Positions 8,617 to 17,936 of a stretch of 64,000 bases of DNA are shown here, piece by piece (position 1 is the first letter of the stretch; each line of letters opens with the position of its first letter). The position numbers and the translations under genes are program-made. The DNA is from Sphingobium sp. AP50 (GTDB taxonomy: Bacteria > Pseudomonadota > Alphaproteobacteria > Sphingomonadales > Sphingomonadaceae), in assembly GCF_900109095.1 (NCBI RefSeq), contig NZ_FNYZ01000001.1:930001-994000 (forward strand). Reading direction: 5' to 3'. The notes under the pieces are model-generated. The model saw only the letters and a list, made by a program, of their open reading frames with translations, did no database searches and was not told the origin of the DNA.

Positions 8617-11412
8617 ATGGGTTACGAGAACCAGGAATTCGAGATAGAGCGTGGCCCAAGCTGGGCGCGTGACAACTGGCCGCTGAGCGACACCGACGAT
8701 CTGACCGGGGCGATGGACCCCACCCAGATGCAGGTTGCCGTGAAGGCCGCCGCCAAGGCTGTTGGCAAGGCCGTGTCGGATGCCGACGCCGTTGCCGCAG
8801 CAGACGATGCCATCCGTGCACAGATGCTGATCCGCACCTATCGCGTGCGTGGCCATCTGGCTGCCAATCTCGATCCGCTGGGCCTGACCAAGCGTGACCT
8901 GCCGGCGGACCTTACCCCCGAATATCACGGCCTGACCGACCTTAACAAAAAGGTCTATCTGGGCGGCTCGCTGGGCGTGCAATATGCGACCGTGGCGGAA
9001 ATCGTCGCGATCCTGCGCGCCAATTACTGCGGCAATGTCGGCCTTGAATATATGCACATCGCCGACGTGGAGGAGCGCCGCTTCCTTCAGGATCGTCTGG
9101 AAGGCAAGGACAAGGAAATCATCTTCACGCCCGAGGGCAAGAAGGCGATCCTGGCCAAGGTCATTCAGGGCGAGCAATATGAAAAGTTCCTGGGCCGCAA
9201 ATATGTCGGCACCAAGCGTTTCGGCCTGGACGGTGGCGAGTCCATGATCCCCGCGCTGGAAGCGGTCATCAAATATGGTGGCCAGTCCGGCGTGCGCGAG
9301 ATCGTGTTCGGCATGGCCCATCGTGGCCGTCTGAACGTGCTGGCCAATGTGATGGCCAAGGGCTTCCGCGTCATTTTCCATGAATTTTCGGGCGGCACCG
9401 CCAACCCCGAAGACGTGGGTGGATCGGGCGACGTGAAGTACCATCTGGGTACGTCGACCGACCGTGAGTTCGACGGCATCAAGGTCCACATGTCGCTGGT
9501 CCCCAACCCGTCGCATCTGGAAACGGTCGATCCGGTCGTTCTGGGCAAGGTTCGCGCGCAGCAGACCTTCCGCGACGATCTGGGCAAGCATGACCAGGTC
9601 CTGCCGGTGCTGATCCACGGTGACGCCGCCTTTGCGGGTCAGGGCATCGTTTGGGAATGCCTCGGCTTCTCGGGCGTGCCCGGTTACAATACCGGCGGCT
9701 GCGTCCACTTCATCATCAACAACCAGATCGGTTTCACCACCAGCCCGCAATTCTCGCGCGGCTCGCCCTATCCGTCGGACGTGGCGAAGGGTGTTCAGGC
9801 GCCGATCCTGCACGTCAATGGCGATGATCCCGAAGCCGTGACCTTCGCGACGAAACTGGCGATGGAATATCGCCAGACCTTCCATCGCGACGTCGTGGTC
9901 GACATGTGGTGCTATCGCCGCTTCGGCCATAATGAAGGCGACGAGCCGGGCTTCACCCAGCCGCTGATGTACAAGGAAATCCGCCAGCATCCGCCGGTCA
10001 GCGAAGTCTATGCTTCGCGCCTGAAGACGCAGGGTGTGGTGGACGATGCGTTTGTTGCTGGCGCGACCGACGAATTCGTCGCGCATCTGGAAGACGAGTT
10101 CGAAGCGTCCAAGAGCTATAAGTCGAACAAGGCGGACTGGTTCGCCGGTCGCTGGTCGGGCCTGCACAAGCCCGCCGACGCGGAAACCGCGCGCCAGAGC
10201 GTGGATTCGGCGATCAGCACCAAGCTGTTCGATGGCCTCGGCAAGACGCTAACCACCGTCCCCGAAGGGCTGAACGTTCACAAGACGCTGACGCGCGTGC
10301 TCGCTGCCAAGGCAGAGATGTTCAAGTCCGGCGAGAATTTCGACTGGGCGACCGGTGAGGCTCTGGCCTTCGGCTCGCTGCTGTCGGAAGGCTATGGCGT
10401 CCGCCTGTCGGGTCAGGACTCGGGTCGCGGCACCTTCAGCCAGCGTCACGCCGTCTGGACCGATCAGGACAGCGAAAACAAATATATCCCGCTGTCGACC
10501 GTGCCGCATGGCCGGTTCGAGGTGCTGGATAGCCCGCTGTCCGAATATGGCGTGCTGGGCTATGAATATGGCTATGCACTGGCCGATCCGAAGAGCCTGG
10601 TGATCTGGGAAGCGCAGTTCGGCGATTTCGCCAACGGTGCGCAGATCATCTTCGACCAGTATATTGCGTCGTCGGAAACCAAGTGGCTGCGCTCCAACGG
10701 GCTCGTCTGCCTGTTGCCGCACGGCTATGAAGGGCAGGGTCCGGAACATAGCTCGGCCCGTCTGGAACGCTTCCTTCAGCTGTGCGCGGAAGGCAATATC
10801 CAGGTCGCGAACATCACGACCCCGGCCAATTACTTCCACGCGCTGCGTCGCCAGATGCTGCGTCCGTTCCGCAAGCCGCTGATCATCATGGCCCCCAAGT
10901 CGCTGCTGCGGCACAAGGGTGCGGTCAGCAAGGCCGAGGACTTCCAGGGCGAAACCCAGTTCAAGCGCATCCTGTCCGATCCCAACGGGTCGGCCGACAA
11001 GGATACCAGGCGTCTGGTTCTGTGTTCGGGCAAGGTCTTCTACGACCTGATGGATGCCCGCGACGCCGCCGGCGACAAGGACGTCCAGATCGTTCGTATC
11101 GAACAGATTTATCCGTTCGCGACCGACGCATTGGCCAAGCGGATCGAGCGCATGACCAATCTGGAAGAGATCGTCTGGTGTCAGGAAGAACCGCGTAACA
11201 ACGGCGCATGGTTCTTCGTGGAACCCTATATCGAGGAAGCTCTGGCCAAGGCTGGCAAGGCGCCGATGCGCGCCCGCTATGCTGGTCGCAAGGCGTCCGC
11301 CTCGCCCGCTACGGGTCTGGCGTCGCGCCATGTGTCCGAACAGGGTGCCCTCGTCGCCGATGCGCTGGGTCACAGCGTTCGTGAAGAAATCCGTCGCCAG
11401 AAGAAAGGCTGA
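8617..11412 (+). CDS. sucA: 2-oxoglutarate dehydrogenase E1 component
   Basis: A 931-residue thiamine-diphosphate enzyme that decarboxylates 2-oxoglutarate and passes the succinyl group to the lipoyl arm of SucB. The N-terminal segment typical of OGDH is present, then [13 protein letters not shown] (near residue 232), the TPP/magnesium region GDAAFAGQG (about 335) through NNQIGF (about 368), and the C-terminal transketolase-like half with [16 protein letters not shown]. Length fits the family. Nine bases separate it from sucB, so E1 and E2 are co-transcribed. Confidence 0.97.
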   Translation: MGYENQEFEIERGPSWARDNWPLSDTDDLTGAMDPTQMQVAVKAAAKAVGKAVSDADAVAAADDAIRAQMLIRTYRVRGHLAANLDPLGLTKRDLPADLTPEYHGLTDLNKKVYLGGSLGVQYATVAEIVAILRANYCGNVGLEYMHIADVEERRFLQDRLEGKDKEIIFTPEGKKAILAKVIQGEQYEKFLGRKYVGTKRFGLDGGESMIPALEAVIKYGGQSGVREIVFGMAHRGRLNVLANVMAKGFRVIFHEFSGGTANPEDVGGSGDVKYHLGTSTDREFDGIKVHMSLVPNPSHLETVDPVVLGKVRAQQTFRDDLGKHDQVLPVLIHGDAAFAGQGIVWECLGFSGVPGYNTGGCVHFIINNQIGFTTSPQFSRGSPYPSDVAKGVQAPILHVNGDDPEAVTFATKLAMEYRQTFHRDVVVDMWCYRRFGHNEGDEPGFTQPLMYKEIRQHPPVSEVYASRLKTQGVVDDAFVAGATDEFVAHLEDEFEASKSYKSNKADWFAGRWSGLHKPADAETARQSVDSAISTKLFDGLGKTLTTVPEGLNVHKTLTRVLAAKAEMFKSGENFDWATGEALAFGSLLSEGYGVRLSGQDSGRGTFSQRHAVWTDQDSENKYIPLSTVPHGRFEVLDSPLSEYGVLGYEYGYALADPKSLVIWEAQFGDFANGAQIIFDQYIASSETKWLRSNGLVCLLPHGYEGQGPEHSSARLERFLQLCAEGNIQVANITTPANYFHALRRQMLRPFRKPLIIMAPKSLLRHKGAVSKAEDFQGETQFKRILSDPNGSADKDTRRLVLCSGKVFYDLMDARDAAGDKDVQIVRIEQIYPFATDALAKRIERMTNLEEIVWCQEEPRNNGAWFFVEPYIEEALAKAGKAPMRARYAGRKASASPATGLASRHVSEQGALVADALGHSVREEIRRQKKG

Positions 11413-11420
11413 TCAAGCTC

Positions 11421-12668
11421 ATGGCTACCGAAGTTAAAGTCCCGACTCTGGGCGAATCCGTTACCGAAGCAACCGTGGGCCAGTGGCTCAAGAAGCCCGG
11501 TGAAGCCGTCAAGGCCGACGAGCCCATCGTCAGCCTGGAAACCGACAAGGTCGCGGTCGACGTGCCCTCGCCGGTCGCCGGCGTCCTGGGCGACATCATC
11601 GCCAAGGAAGGCGACACGGTCGAAGTCGGCGCGCTGCTGGCTTATGTGAATGCGGGCGGCGCTGCCGCTGCACCGTCGGCCCCGGCCGCTGCCCCCGCCG
11701 CCAAGGCGGAAGCCGCTGCCCCGGCGCCGGCTGCATCGGCCCCGGCCGCTGCCGACGACGAAGACGGCGGCAACCTGACCTTGTCACCGGCGGTTCGCCG
11801 TCTGGTGCTGGAACATGGCCTTGACCCCAGCAAGATCAAGGGCACCGGCAAGGACGGCCGCCTGACCAAGGACGACGTCACCGCTGCCGTCGCTGCCGGC
11901 ACCGCCAAGGCTGCTGCCGGTGCGGTTGTTGCTGCGCCTGCCGCCGACGCCCCGGCCGCTGGCCCCAGCCGCAAGCAGGAACGGGTCAAGATGACCCGCC
12001 TGCGTCAGACCGTCGCCAAGCGTCTGAAGGAAGCGCAGAACACCGCTGCGCTGCTGACGACCTATAACGACGTCGACATGACCAACATCATCGAGGCGCG
12101 CGCCAAATATAAGGACCTGTTCGAAAAGAAGCATGGCGTCCGTCTGGGCTTCATGGGCTTCTTCACGAAGGCCGTCTGCATGGCGCTTCGCGACATTCCG
12201 GGCGTGAATGCGCAGATCGAAGGCGACGAGATCGTCTATAACGACTTCTGCGACATCTCGGTCGCCGTGTCGGCGCCCACGGGCCTCGTCGTGCCGGTCA
12301 TCCGCAATGCGGAAAGCCTGAGCGTCGCTGACATCGAAAAGACCATCGGCGGCTTTGGCAAGAAGGCCAAGGAAGGTAAGCTGACCATGGAAGATATGAA
12401 GGGTGGCACCTTCACCATCTCCAATGGCGGCGTGTTCGGCTCGCTGCTGTCCAGCCCGATCATCAACCCGCCCCAGTCGGGCGTGCTGGGCCTGCACCGT
12501 ATCGAGGACCGTCCGGTCGTCCGCAATGGTGAGATCGTGATCCGTCCGATGATGTATCTGGCGCTCAGCTACGATCATCGCATGGTCGATGGTCGCGAAG
12601 CGGTGACCTTCCTCGTCGCGGTCAAGAACGCGATCGAAGATCCGACCCGCTTGCTGATCGACCTGTAA
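11421..12668 (+). CDS. sucB: Dihydrolipoyl succinyltransferase (E2 of 2-oxoglutarate dehydrogenase)
   Basis: The 415-residue core of the 2-oxoglutarate dehydrogenase complex. It has an N-terminal lipoyl domain with lipoyl lysine K43 in ETDKVAVDV, an Ala/Pro-rich linker (about residues 76-110), a peripheral subunit-binding domain near 117-155 (SPAVRRLV...[10 protein letters not shown]), a second Ala-rich linker, and the acyltransferase domain ending in [13 protein letters not shown] with catalytic H386. It transfers succinyl to CoA. One lipoyl domain only, as usual for OGDH E2. It is followed by a palindromic repeat before lpd. Confidence 0.97.
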   Translation: MATEVKVPTLGESVTEATVGQWLKKPGEAVKADEPIVSLETDKVAVDVPSPVAGVLGDIIAKEGDTVEVGALLAYVNAGGAAAAPSAPAAAPAAKAEAAAPAPAASAPAAADDEDGGNLTLSPAVRRLVLEHGLDPSKIKGTGKDGRLTKDDVTAAVAAGTAKAAAGAVVAAPAADAPAAGPSRKQERVKMTRLRQTVAKRLKEAQNTAALLTTYNDVDMTNIIEARAKYKDLFEKKHGVRLGFMGFFTKAVCMALRDIPGVNAQIEGDEIVYNDFCDISVAVSAPTGLVVPVIRNAESLSVADIEKTIGGFGKKAKEGKLTMEDMKGGTFTISNGGVFGSLLSSPIINPPQSGVLGLHRIEDRPVVRNGEIVIRPMMYLALSYDHRMVDGREAVTFLVAVKNAIEDPTRLLIDL

Positions 12669-12682
12669 CACTTACATTCTAA

Positions 12683-12760
12683 CGTCACCCCGGCGCGAGC
12701 CGGGGTGCCCCCTTGTTCTTGCAGAAGAAAAGGGAGATGCCAGCCTTCGCTGGCATGACG
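12683..12760. repeat. Palindromic repeat, family A copy 2, between sucB and lpd
   Basis: First hairpin CACCCCGGC/GCCGGGGTG with a GCGA loop (12686-12707); second ATGCCAGC/GCTGGCAT with loop CTTC (12737-12756). The second arm differs from that of copy 1 at 1041 by one loop base. It occupies nearly the whole sucB-lpd gap and ends 17 bases before the lpd ATG. Confidence 0.8.
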
Positions 12761-12776
12761 GAAAGAGGAAAATCCC

Positions 12777-14177
12777 ATGTCCGATTTCGATTATGACGTC
12801 CTGGTAATCGGCGCTGGCCCCGGTGGCTATGTCGCCGCGATCCGCGCGGCGCAGCTTGGCCTCAAGACCGCCTGCGCCGAAAGCCGCGAAACGCTGGGCG
12901 GCACCTGCCTCAATGTAGGCTGCATTCCGTCCAAGGCGCTGCTGCATGCGTCGGAACTCTATGACGAAGCCGCCAATGGCGCGCTCGCCAAGCTGGGCGT
13001 CAAGATCGACAAGATGTCGCTCGACCTGCCCACCCTGCAGGGCCAGCGCGTTGACGCGGTCAAGGGCCTGACCGGCGGCATCGAATATCTGTTCAAGAAG
13101 AACAAGGTGACCTGGCTCAAGGGTCTGGCCAGCTTCACCGGTGCCAACACCGTCGAAGTGAACGGTGAAAAGGTGACGGCAAAGAATATCGTCATTGCCA
13201 CCGGTTCGTCGGTTGCGCCGCTGCCGGGCGTGGCGGTCGACAATGCGGGCGGCAAGATCGTCGATTCGACCGGCGCGCTGGAACTGGACAAGGTTCCCGA
13301 TCATCTGGTCGTCGTCGGTGGCGGCGTGATCGGTCTGGAACTGGGCAGCGTGTGGAAACGCCTGGGCGCCAAGGTGACTGTGGTCGAATATCTCGACCAG
13401 ATCCTGCCCGGCATGGACGGCGAAGTCCGCAAGGAAGCCAACAAGATCTTCAAGAAGCAGGGCTTCGAATATAAGCTCGGCACGAAGGTCACGGGCGCGG
13501 AAGTCGGCAAGAAGGGCGTGACCCTGACCGTCGAACCGGCCGCCGGTGGCGACGCTGAAAAGATCGAGGCCGATGTCGTCCTCGTGTCGATCGGCCGCCG
13601 TCCCAACACCGAAGGTCTGGGCCTCGACAAGATCGGTCTGGAACTGAACGCCCGTGGTCAGATCGAAACCGATCATGAGTTCGGTACGAAGGTTCCGGGC
13701 GTCTGGGCGATCGGCGACGTGATCCCCGGCCCAATGCTGGCGCACAAGGCCGAAGACGAAGGCATTGCCGTCGCGGAAAACATTGCCGGCCTGACCGGCA
13801 TCGTGAACCACGACGTGATCCCCTCGGTCGTCTATACCAAGCCGGAAATCGCGGGCGTTGGCCTGACCGAGGAAGCGGCCAAGGAAAAGGGCGCGATCAA
13901 GGTGGGCAAGTTCCCGATGCTGGCGAACAGCCGCGCGAAGACCAATCATGAGCCGGACGGCTTCGTGAAGATCATCGCCGACGCCGAAACCGACAAGGTG
14001 CTGGGCGTGTGGATCATCGCCACCGTCGCCGGTACGATGATCGCACAGGCGGCGCAGGCCATGGAGTTCGGCGCGTCGAGCGAAGACATCGCCTATACCT
14101 GCCATGCGCATCCGACGCACAGCGAAGCGATCAAGGAAGCGGCCATGGCCGTGCGCGGCAAGCCGATCCATATGTGA
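12777..14177 (+). CDS. lpd: Dihydrolipoyl dehydrogenase (E3)
   Basis: A 466-residue FAD disulfide oxidoreductase that reoxidises the lipoyl group with NAD. FAD motif GAGPGG (12-17), redox pair C44 and C49 in GGTCLNVGCIPSK, NAD-binding GGGVIGLELG, the second FAD motif WAIGDV, and the C-terminal CHAHPTHSEA with the catalytic histidine-glutamate pair are all present. Clustering with sucA and sucB suggests it serves 2-oxoglutarate dehydrogenase, though E3 is often shared with pyruvate dehydrogenase. A GAGGAA ribosome site precedes the ATG. A clear terminator follows. Confidence 0.97.
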   Translation: MSDFDYDVLVIGAGPGGYVAAIRAAQLGLKTACAESRETLGGTCLNVGCIPSKALLHASELYDEAANGALAKLGVKIDKMSLDLPTLQGQRVDAVKGLTGGIEYLFKKNKVTWLKGLASFTGANTVEVNGEKVTAKNIVIATGSSVAPLPGVAVDNAGGKIVDSTGALELDKVPDHLVVVGGGVIGLELGSVWKRLGAKVTVVEYLDQILPGMDGEVRKEANKIFKKQGFEYKLGTKVTGAEVGKKGVTLTVEPAAGGDAEKIEADVVLVSIGRRPNTEGLGLDKIGLELNARGQIETDHEFGTKVPGVWAIGDVIPGPMLAHKAEDEGIAVAENIAGLTGIVNHDVIPSVVYTKPEIAGVGLTEEAAKEKGAIKVGKFPMLANSRAKTNHEPDGFVKIIADAETDKVLGVWIIATVAGTMIAQAAQAMEFGASSEDIAYTCHAHPTHSEAIKEAAMAVRGKPIHM

Positions 14178-14207
14178 TCGGTTCGCTATCTGCGAAGCTA
14201 AGGAAGG

Positions 14208-14238
14208 GGCCTCCGCATTGCGGGGGCCTTTTTCTTTT
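14208..14238 (+). terminator. Intrinsic terminator after lpd
   Basis: GGCCTCCGC and GCGGGGGCC pair over 9 bp (one wobble) around loop ATT, followed by TTTTTCTTTT. It ends the TCA-cycle block. Confidence 0.85.
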
Positions 14239-14313
14239 GGGATGATGGGATTTGCCGAACCGAGCAAGGACAGGTTGATTGACTGATCTGCGAGGCCGCG
14301 CCACCGTGACGGC

Positions 14314-14925
14314 ATGAACGAACCGACTTTCGCGCATCGACTGCTTCAATATGATGATGCGACGTCTCTGGCTCTGACGAACGGGGCGCGGTTTATCCGA
14401 AAGCTCCCCGACGATCGCTCGCTTGGATATCTGCATAAACTTTTCCCGGCAGTCACGGATCGTCAACTTGACGAACTTGAGGAGGCTTTGGTCCGGCCAA
14501 TCCCTGTGGCCTATCGCGCGTTTCTGCTATGGTCCGATGGTGCCTGCTTCTTCGATAACAGCATCTATCTATATGGTTTTGCAGAGAACCAGGCGAGAAG
14601 CCTGGAGCCGGTGGATCAGACTGCAATTTCCATAAGGCAGGAAAACCAACTTTTTTCCGTGGCGGAGTCCGAGCGCTGGTCGGCAGGATGGATGAAGGTC
14701 GGCAATACAGTCGCATGGAGCAGCAAAGTTGATCTGTTGCTCCATGAAGATGGTGCCTGCGCGATTATAGGGGTGACAGGTTCCCATGTCGCAGGATCAT
14801 TTGATGAAGCCATCCACCTTTTGCTTGATCGGATAGGCCCATGCTTTTCTGGTGATGGTCTAATCGACCGCGATTATGCCAACTTGGAGGCCGGCTTGGC
14901 CAGTTTGGTGCGTCCAGCCAACTGA
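14314..14925 (+). CDS. SMI1/KNR4 (SUKH) family protein
   Basis: A 203-residue soluble protein. The central part (ELEEALVRPIPVAYRAFLLWSDG, described by its key L..W.DG pattern) followed by YLYGF matches the SUKH-1 fold, where a short helix pair precedes a beta sheet. SUKH proteins often serve as immunity proteins to contact-dependent or polymorphic toxins, but no toxin gene is next to it. Base composition is visibly less GC-rich than neighbours, suggesting transfer. It sits alone after the lpd terminator and converges on a diguanylate cyclase gene 24 bases away. Confidence 0.7.
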   Translation: MNEPTFAHRLLQYDDATSLALTNGARFIRKLPDDRSLGYLHKLFPAVTDRQLDELEEALVRPIPVAYRAFLLWSDGACFFDNSIYLYGFAENQARSLEPVDQTAISIRQENQLFSVAESERWSAGWMKVGNTVAWSSKVDLLLHEDGACAIIGVTGSHVAGSFDEAIHLLLDRIGPCFSGDGLIDRDYANLEAGLASLVRPAN

Positions 14926-14949
14926 TCGCACTGTAAGCCAAGTGTCCGC

Positions 14950-16113
14950 TCAAGCCCGCCGCAATTGCCCGTCCGTTGCGGGCACCGCATCGGGCACGGC
15001 CAGTGCGCGGCGGACGCAGAGGCGGTTGCGGCCGGTCTCCTTCGCTTCGTAGAGGGCGCTGTCGGCGCGGGCGATGGCGTCGTGGATGGACGGGTCGGCG
15101 CGGTGCAGGGTGGTGAGGCCGAAGCTGGCGGTGAGCGGGCGGGGGAGGCCGAGGCGGGCGGCGCCCTGTTCGGCGAAATGCAGGCGGACCGCATCGGCGA
15201 TACGGGCGGCGGTGGCGGCGTCGGTTGCGGGGAGGAAGAGGATGAATTCCTCTCCGCCGAAACGGGCAATGATGCTGTCCGCAGGCGCCAGGGTGCGCAG
15301 CATGTCCGCCAGCGTCACGATCACCCGGTCGCCCAGGGCATGGCCATGCGTGTCATTGACCGATTTGAAATGATCGATGTCGCAGGCGATCAGGCTGCCG
15401 CCCTTGCGCCTTTGCCGCACGATCCGGTCATCGAAGCCGCGCCGGTTGAGCAGGCCCGACAGCGGATCGACATGGGCGTCGTGGCGATAGCGGGCGAGCA
15501 GGTCCAGCACGCAGGCGGCGAGGGCCGACAGGGCCAGGAACAGGCCGAACATGCAGGCCAGCGCCTGCATCAGGAAGGCATATTCGCTGTCGCGGAAGGG
15601 GACGCCGCCGGTCAGCGTCAGCGAGACGGTGCTGCCGCGCACCAGATTGTCGAGCGCGACGAGGACGGCGGCGGCATAAAGGGCGCGATCGGGCGCGCGA
15701 CGCAACTGGCCGTGGATGGCGACCAGCGGCAGGGAAATGAGCAGGAAGCAGCCGAAATCGGACGATACCAGTTCCAGTGGCAGATTATCGGTCCATAAAG
15801 CGAGGGCGCAGAGCAGGACCGATCCGCCCCAGATGCCGATGCGAAGCCGCAGCATCCAGCCCGGTCGCCAGCGATCGAGCAGGGCCTGGCTGAACAGCAG
15901 GAAGCCGGTGGCGAACAGCAGGTCGGCAACCACGCCCCATAAATGGGTCGGCAGCGCCTGAAAGGCGACGGGCACGGCAAAGCCGCCCGCCACGCAAAAG
16001 AAGGCGCCGCTCCACCAGCCGGCGCCCCGCGCCCCCCATCCCCAGACGATGAGGAAGGCGACTCCGAAGCTGGCCATCATGATGGGCAGGAAGAAGGCGA
16101 AATTCTCACCCAC
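14950..16113 (-). CDS. Membrane diguanylate cyclase (GGDEF)
   Basis: A 387-residue protein with about six N-terminal hydrophobic segments (residues 5-205) and a C-terminal GGDEF domain. The active-site GGEEF is at 286-290 and the metal-binding DIDHFK at 245-250, so it should make cyclic di-GMP from GTP. The position of the inhibitory I-site (RxxD five residues before GGEEF) has no arginine, so product inhibition may be absent. The open frame begins with GTG; an ATG about 11 residues in (MMASFG) is an alternative. It is monocistronic, with a palindromic repeat upstream. Confidence 0.88.
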   Translation of the reverse strand: MGENFAFFLPIMMASFGVAFLIVWGWGARGAGWWSGAFFCVAGGFAVPVAFQALPTHLWGVVADLLFATGFLLFSQALLDRWRPGWMLRLRIGIWGGSVLLCALALWTDNLPLELVSSDFGCFLLISLPLVAIHGQLRRAPDRALYAAAVLVALDNLVRGSTVSLTLTGGVPFRDSEYAFLMQALACMFGLFLALSALAACVLDLLARYRHDAHVDPLSGLLNRRGFDDRIVRQRRKGGSLIACDIDHFKSVNDTHGHALGDRVIVTLADMLRTLAPADSIIARFGGEEFILFLPATDAATAARIADAVRLHFAEQGAARLGLPRPLTASFGLTTLHRADPSIHDAIARADSALYEAKETGRNRLCVRRALAVPDAVPATDGQLRRA

Positions 16114-16219
16114 TTGGGGGTTATGTCCTTGGAAGAGGCGGTGAACCGCAATGTGGCGGGCAGGCTATCGCGGGATGCTTAACAAAAGGTTTTGGTGGAG
16201 CATCGTACGTTAAACTGAC

Positions 16220-16334
16220 CCGTTCGCCCTGAGTGGGGACTGAGCTTGTCGAAGGCCCGTATCGAAGGGTCTTGCGTGACCAATCCTTCGATACGCCGCT
16301 TCGACTTCGCTCAGCGGCTACTCAGGACGAACGG
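16220..16334. repeat. Long palindromic repeat, family B copy 1
   Basis: Outer arms CCGTTCG...CTGAGT (16220-16234) and ACTCAGGACGAACGG (16320-16334) pair with one wobble. The inner arms CGTATCGAAGG (16258-16268) and CCTTCGATACG (16285-16295) pair perfectly. It is a 115-base imperfect palindrome, non-coding, in the gap between the diguanylate cyclase and a crotonase gene. A second copy is at 51152. Confidence 0.8.
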
Positions 16335-16387
16335 CGGGTGGTCCAGATTTAGTGCCATACGCTTTAAGCGCAACGGGCCTGTTGGGA

Positions 16388-17149
16388 TCAGAAATCGGGG
16401 CGCCGTTTTTCCCGGAAGGCCGCGACGCCCTCCGCAAAGTCCGGGAGGGTGAAGGCGTCGCGGAACAGCGCCAGCGTGGCGGCATCGTCATCCGCCTGCC
16501 CGTCCAGGATGCGGCGGATGATCGCCTTGGACGATCGCACGCTATGCTGGGCATTGGCGGCGATGGTGTGGGCGAGGCTGTCGGCCGCCGCCAGCGGATC
16601 GGTAGCGATCTGATCGATCAGGCCGATGGCCAGCGCCTCGTCGGCGTCATGCAGCGCGCCGGTGAAGAGGATTCGTTTTGCGTGGGCAGGGCCGACCAGA
16701 TCGACCAGCAATTTGGTGTCGAACAGCGAATAGACAATGCCCAGCTTCGCCGGGGTGATGCCGAGGCGCGATGCGGGCGAAGCGATGCGCAGGTCGCTGG
16801 CGATGGCCAGGCCGCATCCGCCGCCCACGCAATCGCCGTCGATCGCGGCGATCACCGGCTTTTCGGCGTGGGTGAGGGCATATTGGCTGGAGCGGATCGC
16901 GGCCTGATTGGCGACGCGCCAGTCTGCGTCGGCCGAGCAGGCGGCAAATTCGTTGATGTCCGCGCCCGCGCAGAACAGGCCGGGCGTGGCGGAGGCGAGG
17001 ATGAGGACGCGGACTGTATCATCGGCCATGGCTTCGCCGACGAGGACAGGCAGTTGCGTCCACATCGCCTGTGTCATGGCATTGCGCCGGTCGGGCCGGT
17101 CGACCAGCAAGCGTGCGATCGGTCCGTCCCGTTCCAGACGGAGAGTCAT
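16388..17149 (-). CDS. Enoyl-CoA hydratase/isomerase family protein lacking usual catalytic glutamates
   Basis: A 253-residue crotonase-fold protein. The oxyanion-hole region AGADINEF (about 61-68) and the GGGCGLAIASD turn place it in the family that binds acyl-CoA thioesters. In true enoyl-CoA hydratases the two catalytic glutamates lie in GGGCE and in a later PE motif; here these positions read GGGCG and PAK, so both are replaced. It may be an isomerase, hydrolase or dehalogenase-like member with other residues, or a non-catalytic binder. It is coupled to gph by an ATGA overlap. Confidence 0.85.
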   Translation of the reverse strand: MTLRLERDGPIARLLVDRPDRRNAMTQAMWTQLPVLVGEAMADDTVRVLILASATPGLFCAGADINEFAACSADADWRVANQAAIRSSQYALTHAEKPVIAAIDGDCVGGGCGLAIASDLRIASPASRLGITPAKLGIVYSLFDTKLLVDLVGPAHAKRILFTGALHDADEALAIGLIDQIATDPLAAADSLAHTIAANAQHSVRSSKAIIRRILDGQADDDAATLALFRDAFTLPDFAEGVAAFREKRRPDF

Positions 17150-17844
17150 GCGGGCCAGCGTTCCAGCAGCGGCAGCAGTTCGTCGAAATGGTGGATCACC
17201 GCGTCGGCCGCCAGATTTTCCACCGGGCCGTCGAGAAAGCCGAAGCTGACAGCGACATTGGCGATGCCGGCATTTTTCGCGCCGGCAATGTCGTTGATCG
17301 TGTCGCCGATGAAGATGGTGCGGCCGCCGCCCGCGCGCGCGATCATTTCATGGATCGGGGCAGGATCGGGCTTGGACACGCCCACCGTGTCGCCCGCGAT
17401 GATGCTGGCGAAGCGTTCCGACAGGCCCAACTGGTGCATCAGCGGGATGGTGAAGCGTTCCGCCTTGTTGGTGCAGATGGCGAGCTTCACGCCGCGCGCC
17501 GCCAGCGTATCCATCGCCGCCATCAGGCCGGGATAGGGCAGGGAATGGAGGGCGAGATTCTGCTCATAATAGTCCAGCAGGATCGGCAGCAGCGCCGTCA
17601 GCGTCGCATCATCATAGCCGCCCGACGCATCGAGCGCGCGCTGGAGCATGATCTTCGCGCCCTTGCCGACGAAGGGATGGATCGCCGCGACCGGGAAGGC
17701 AGGGCGGCCGATCGTGCCGATCGCATAATTGACCGCCGCGGCCAGATCGCCGCTGGTGTCGATCAATGTCCCGTCCAGGTCGAACCCCACAATGTCGAAG
17801 GGAATCGAGGAGGACGGGATGCTGTTCGGATTTCGCGATGCCAT
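17146..17844 (-). CDS. gph: Phosphoglycolate phosphatase-like HAD hydrolase
   Basis: A 232-residue HAD-superfamily phosphatase. Motif I FDLDGTLIDT (nucleophile D22, D24), a helical cap, motif II CTNK, the motif III lysine in GVSKPDP and motif IV GDTINDI are all visible. Phosphoglycolate phosphatases remove 2-phosphoglycolate formed during DNA repair; close HAD relatives act on other small phosphates, so the substrate is probable rather than certain. Residues 1-15 are polar and may be unstructured. Divergent from glmU with a 92-base gap, and translationally coupled to the downstream crotonase gene. Confidence 0.82.
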   Translation of the reverse strand: MASRNPNSIPSSSIPFDIVGFDLDGTLIDTSGDLAAAVNYAIGTIGRPAFPVAAIHPFVGKGAKIMLQRALDASGGYDDATLTALLPILLDYYEQNLALHSLPYPGLMAAMDTLAARGVKLAICTNKAERFTIPLMHQLGLSERFASIIAGDTVGVSKPDPAPIHEMIARAGGGRTIFIGDTINDIAGAKNAGIANVAVSFGFLDGPVENLAADAVIHHFDELLPLLERWPA

Positions 17845-17936
17845 GCTGCGCCATGCCGCGCCGACGGTGGCAATGGCAAGTCAAACATGGCAGAGGGCAT
17901 GTCTGTTCACCGCTTCTAATCCGGGATTTGCCGCAA

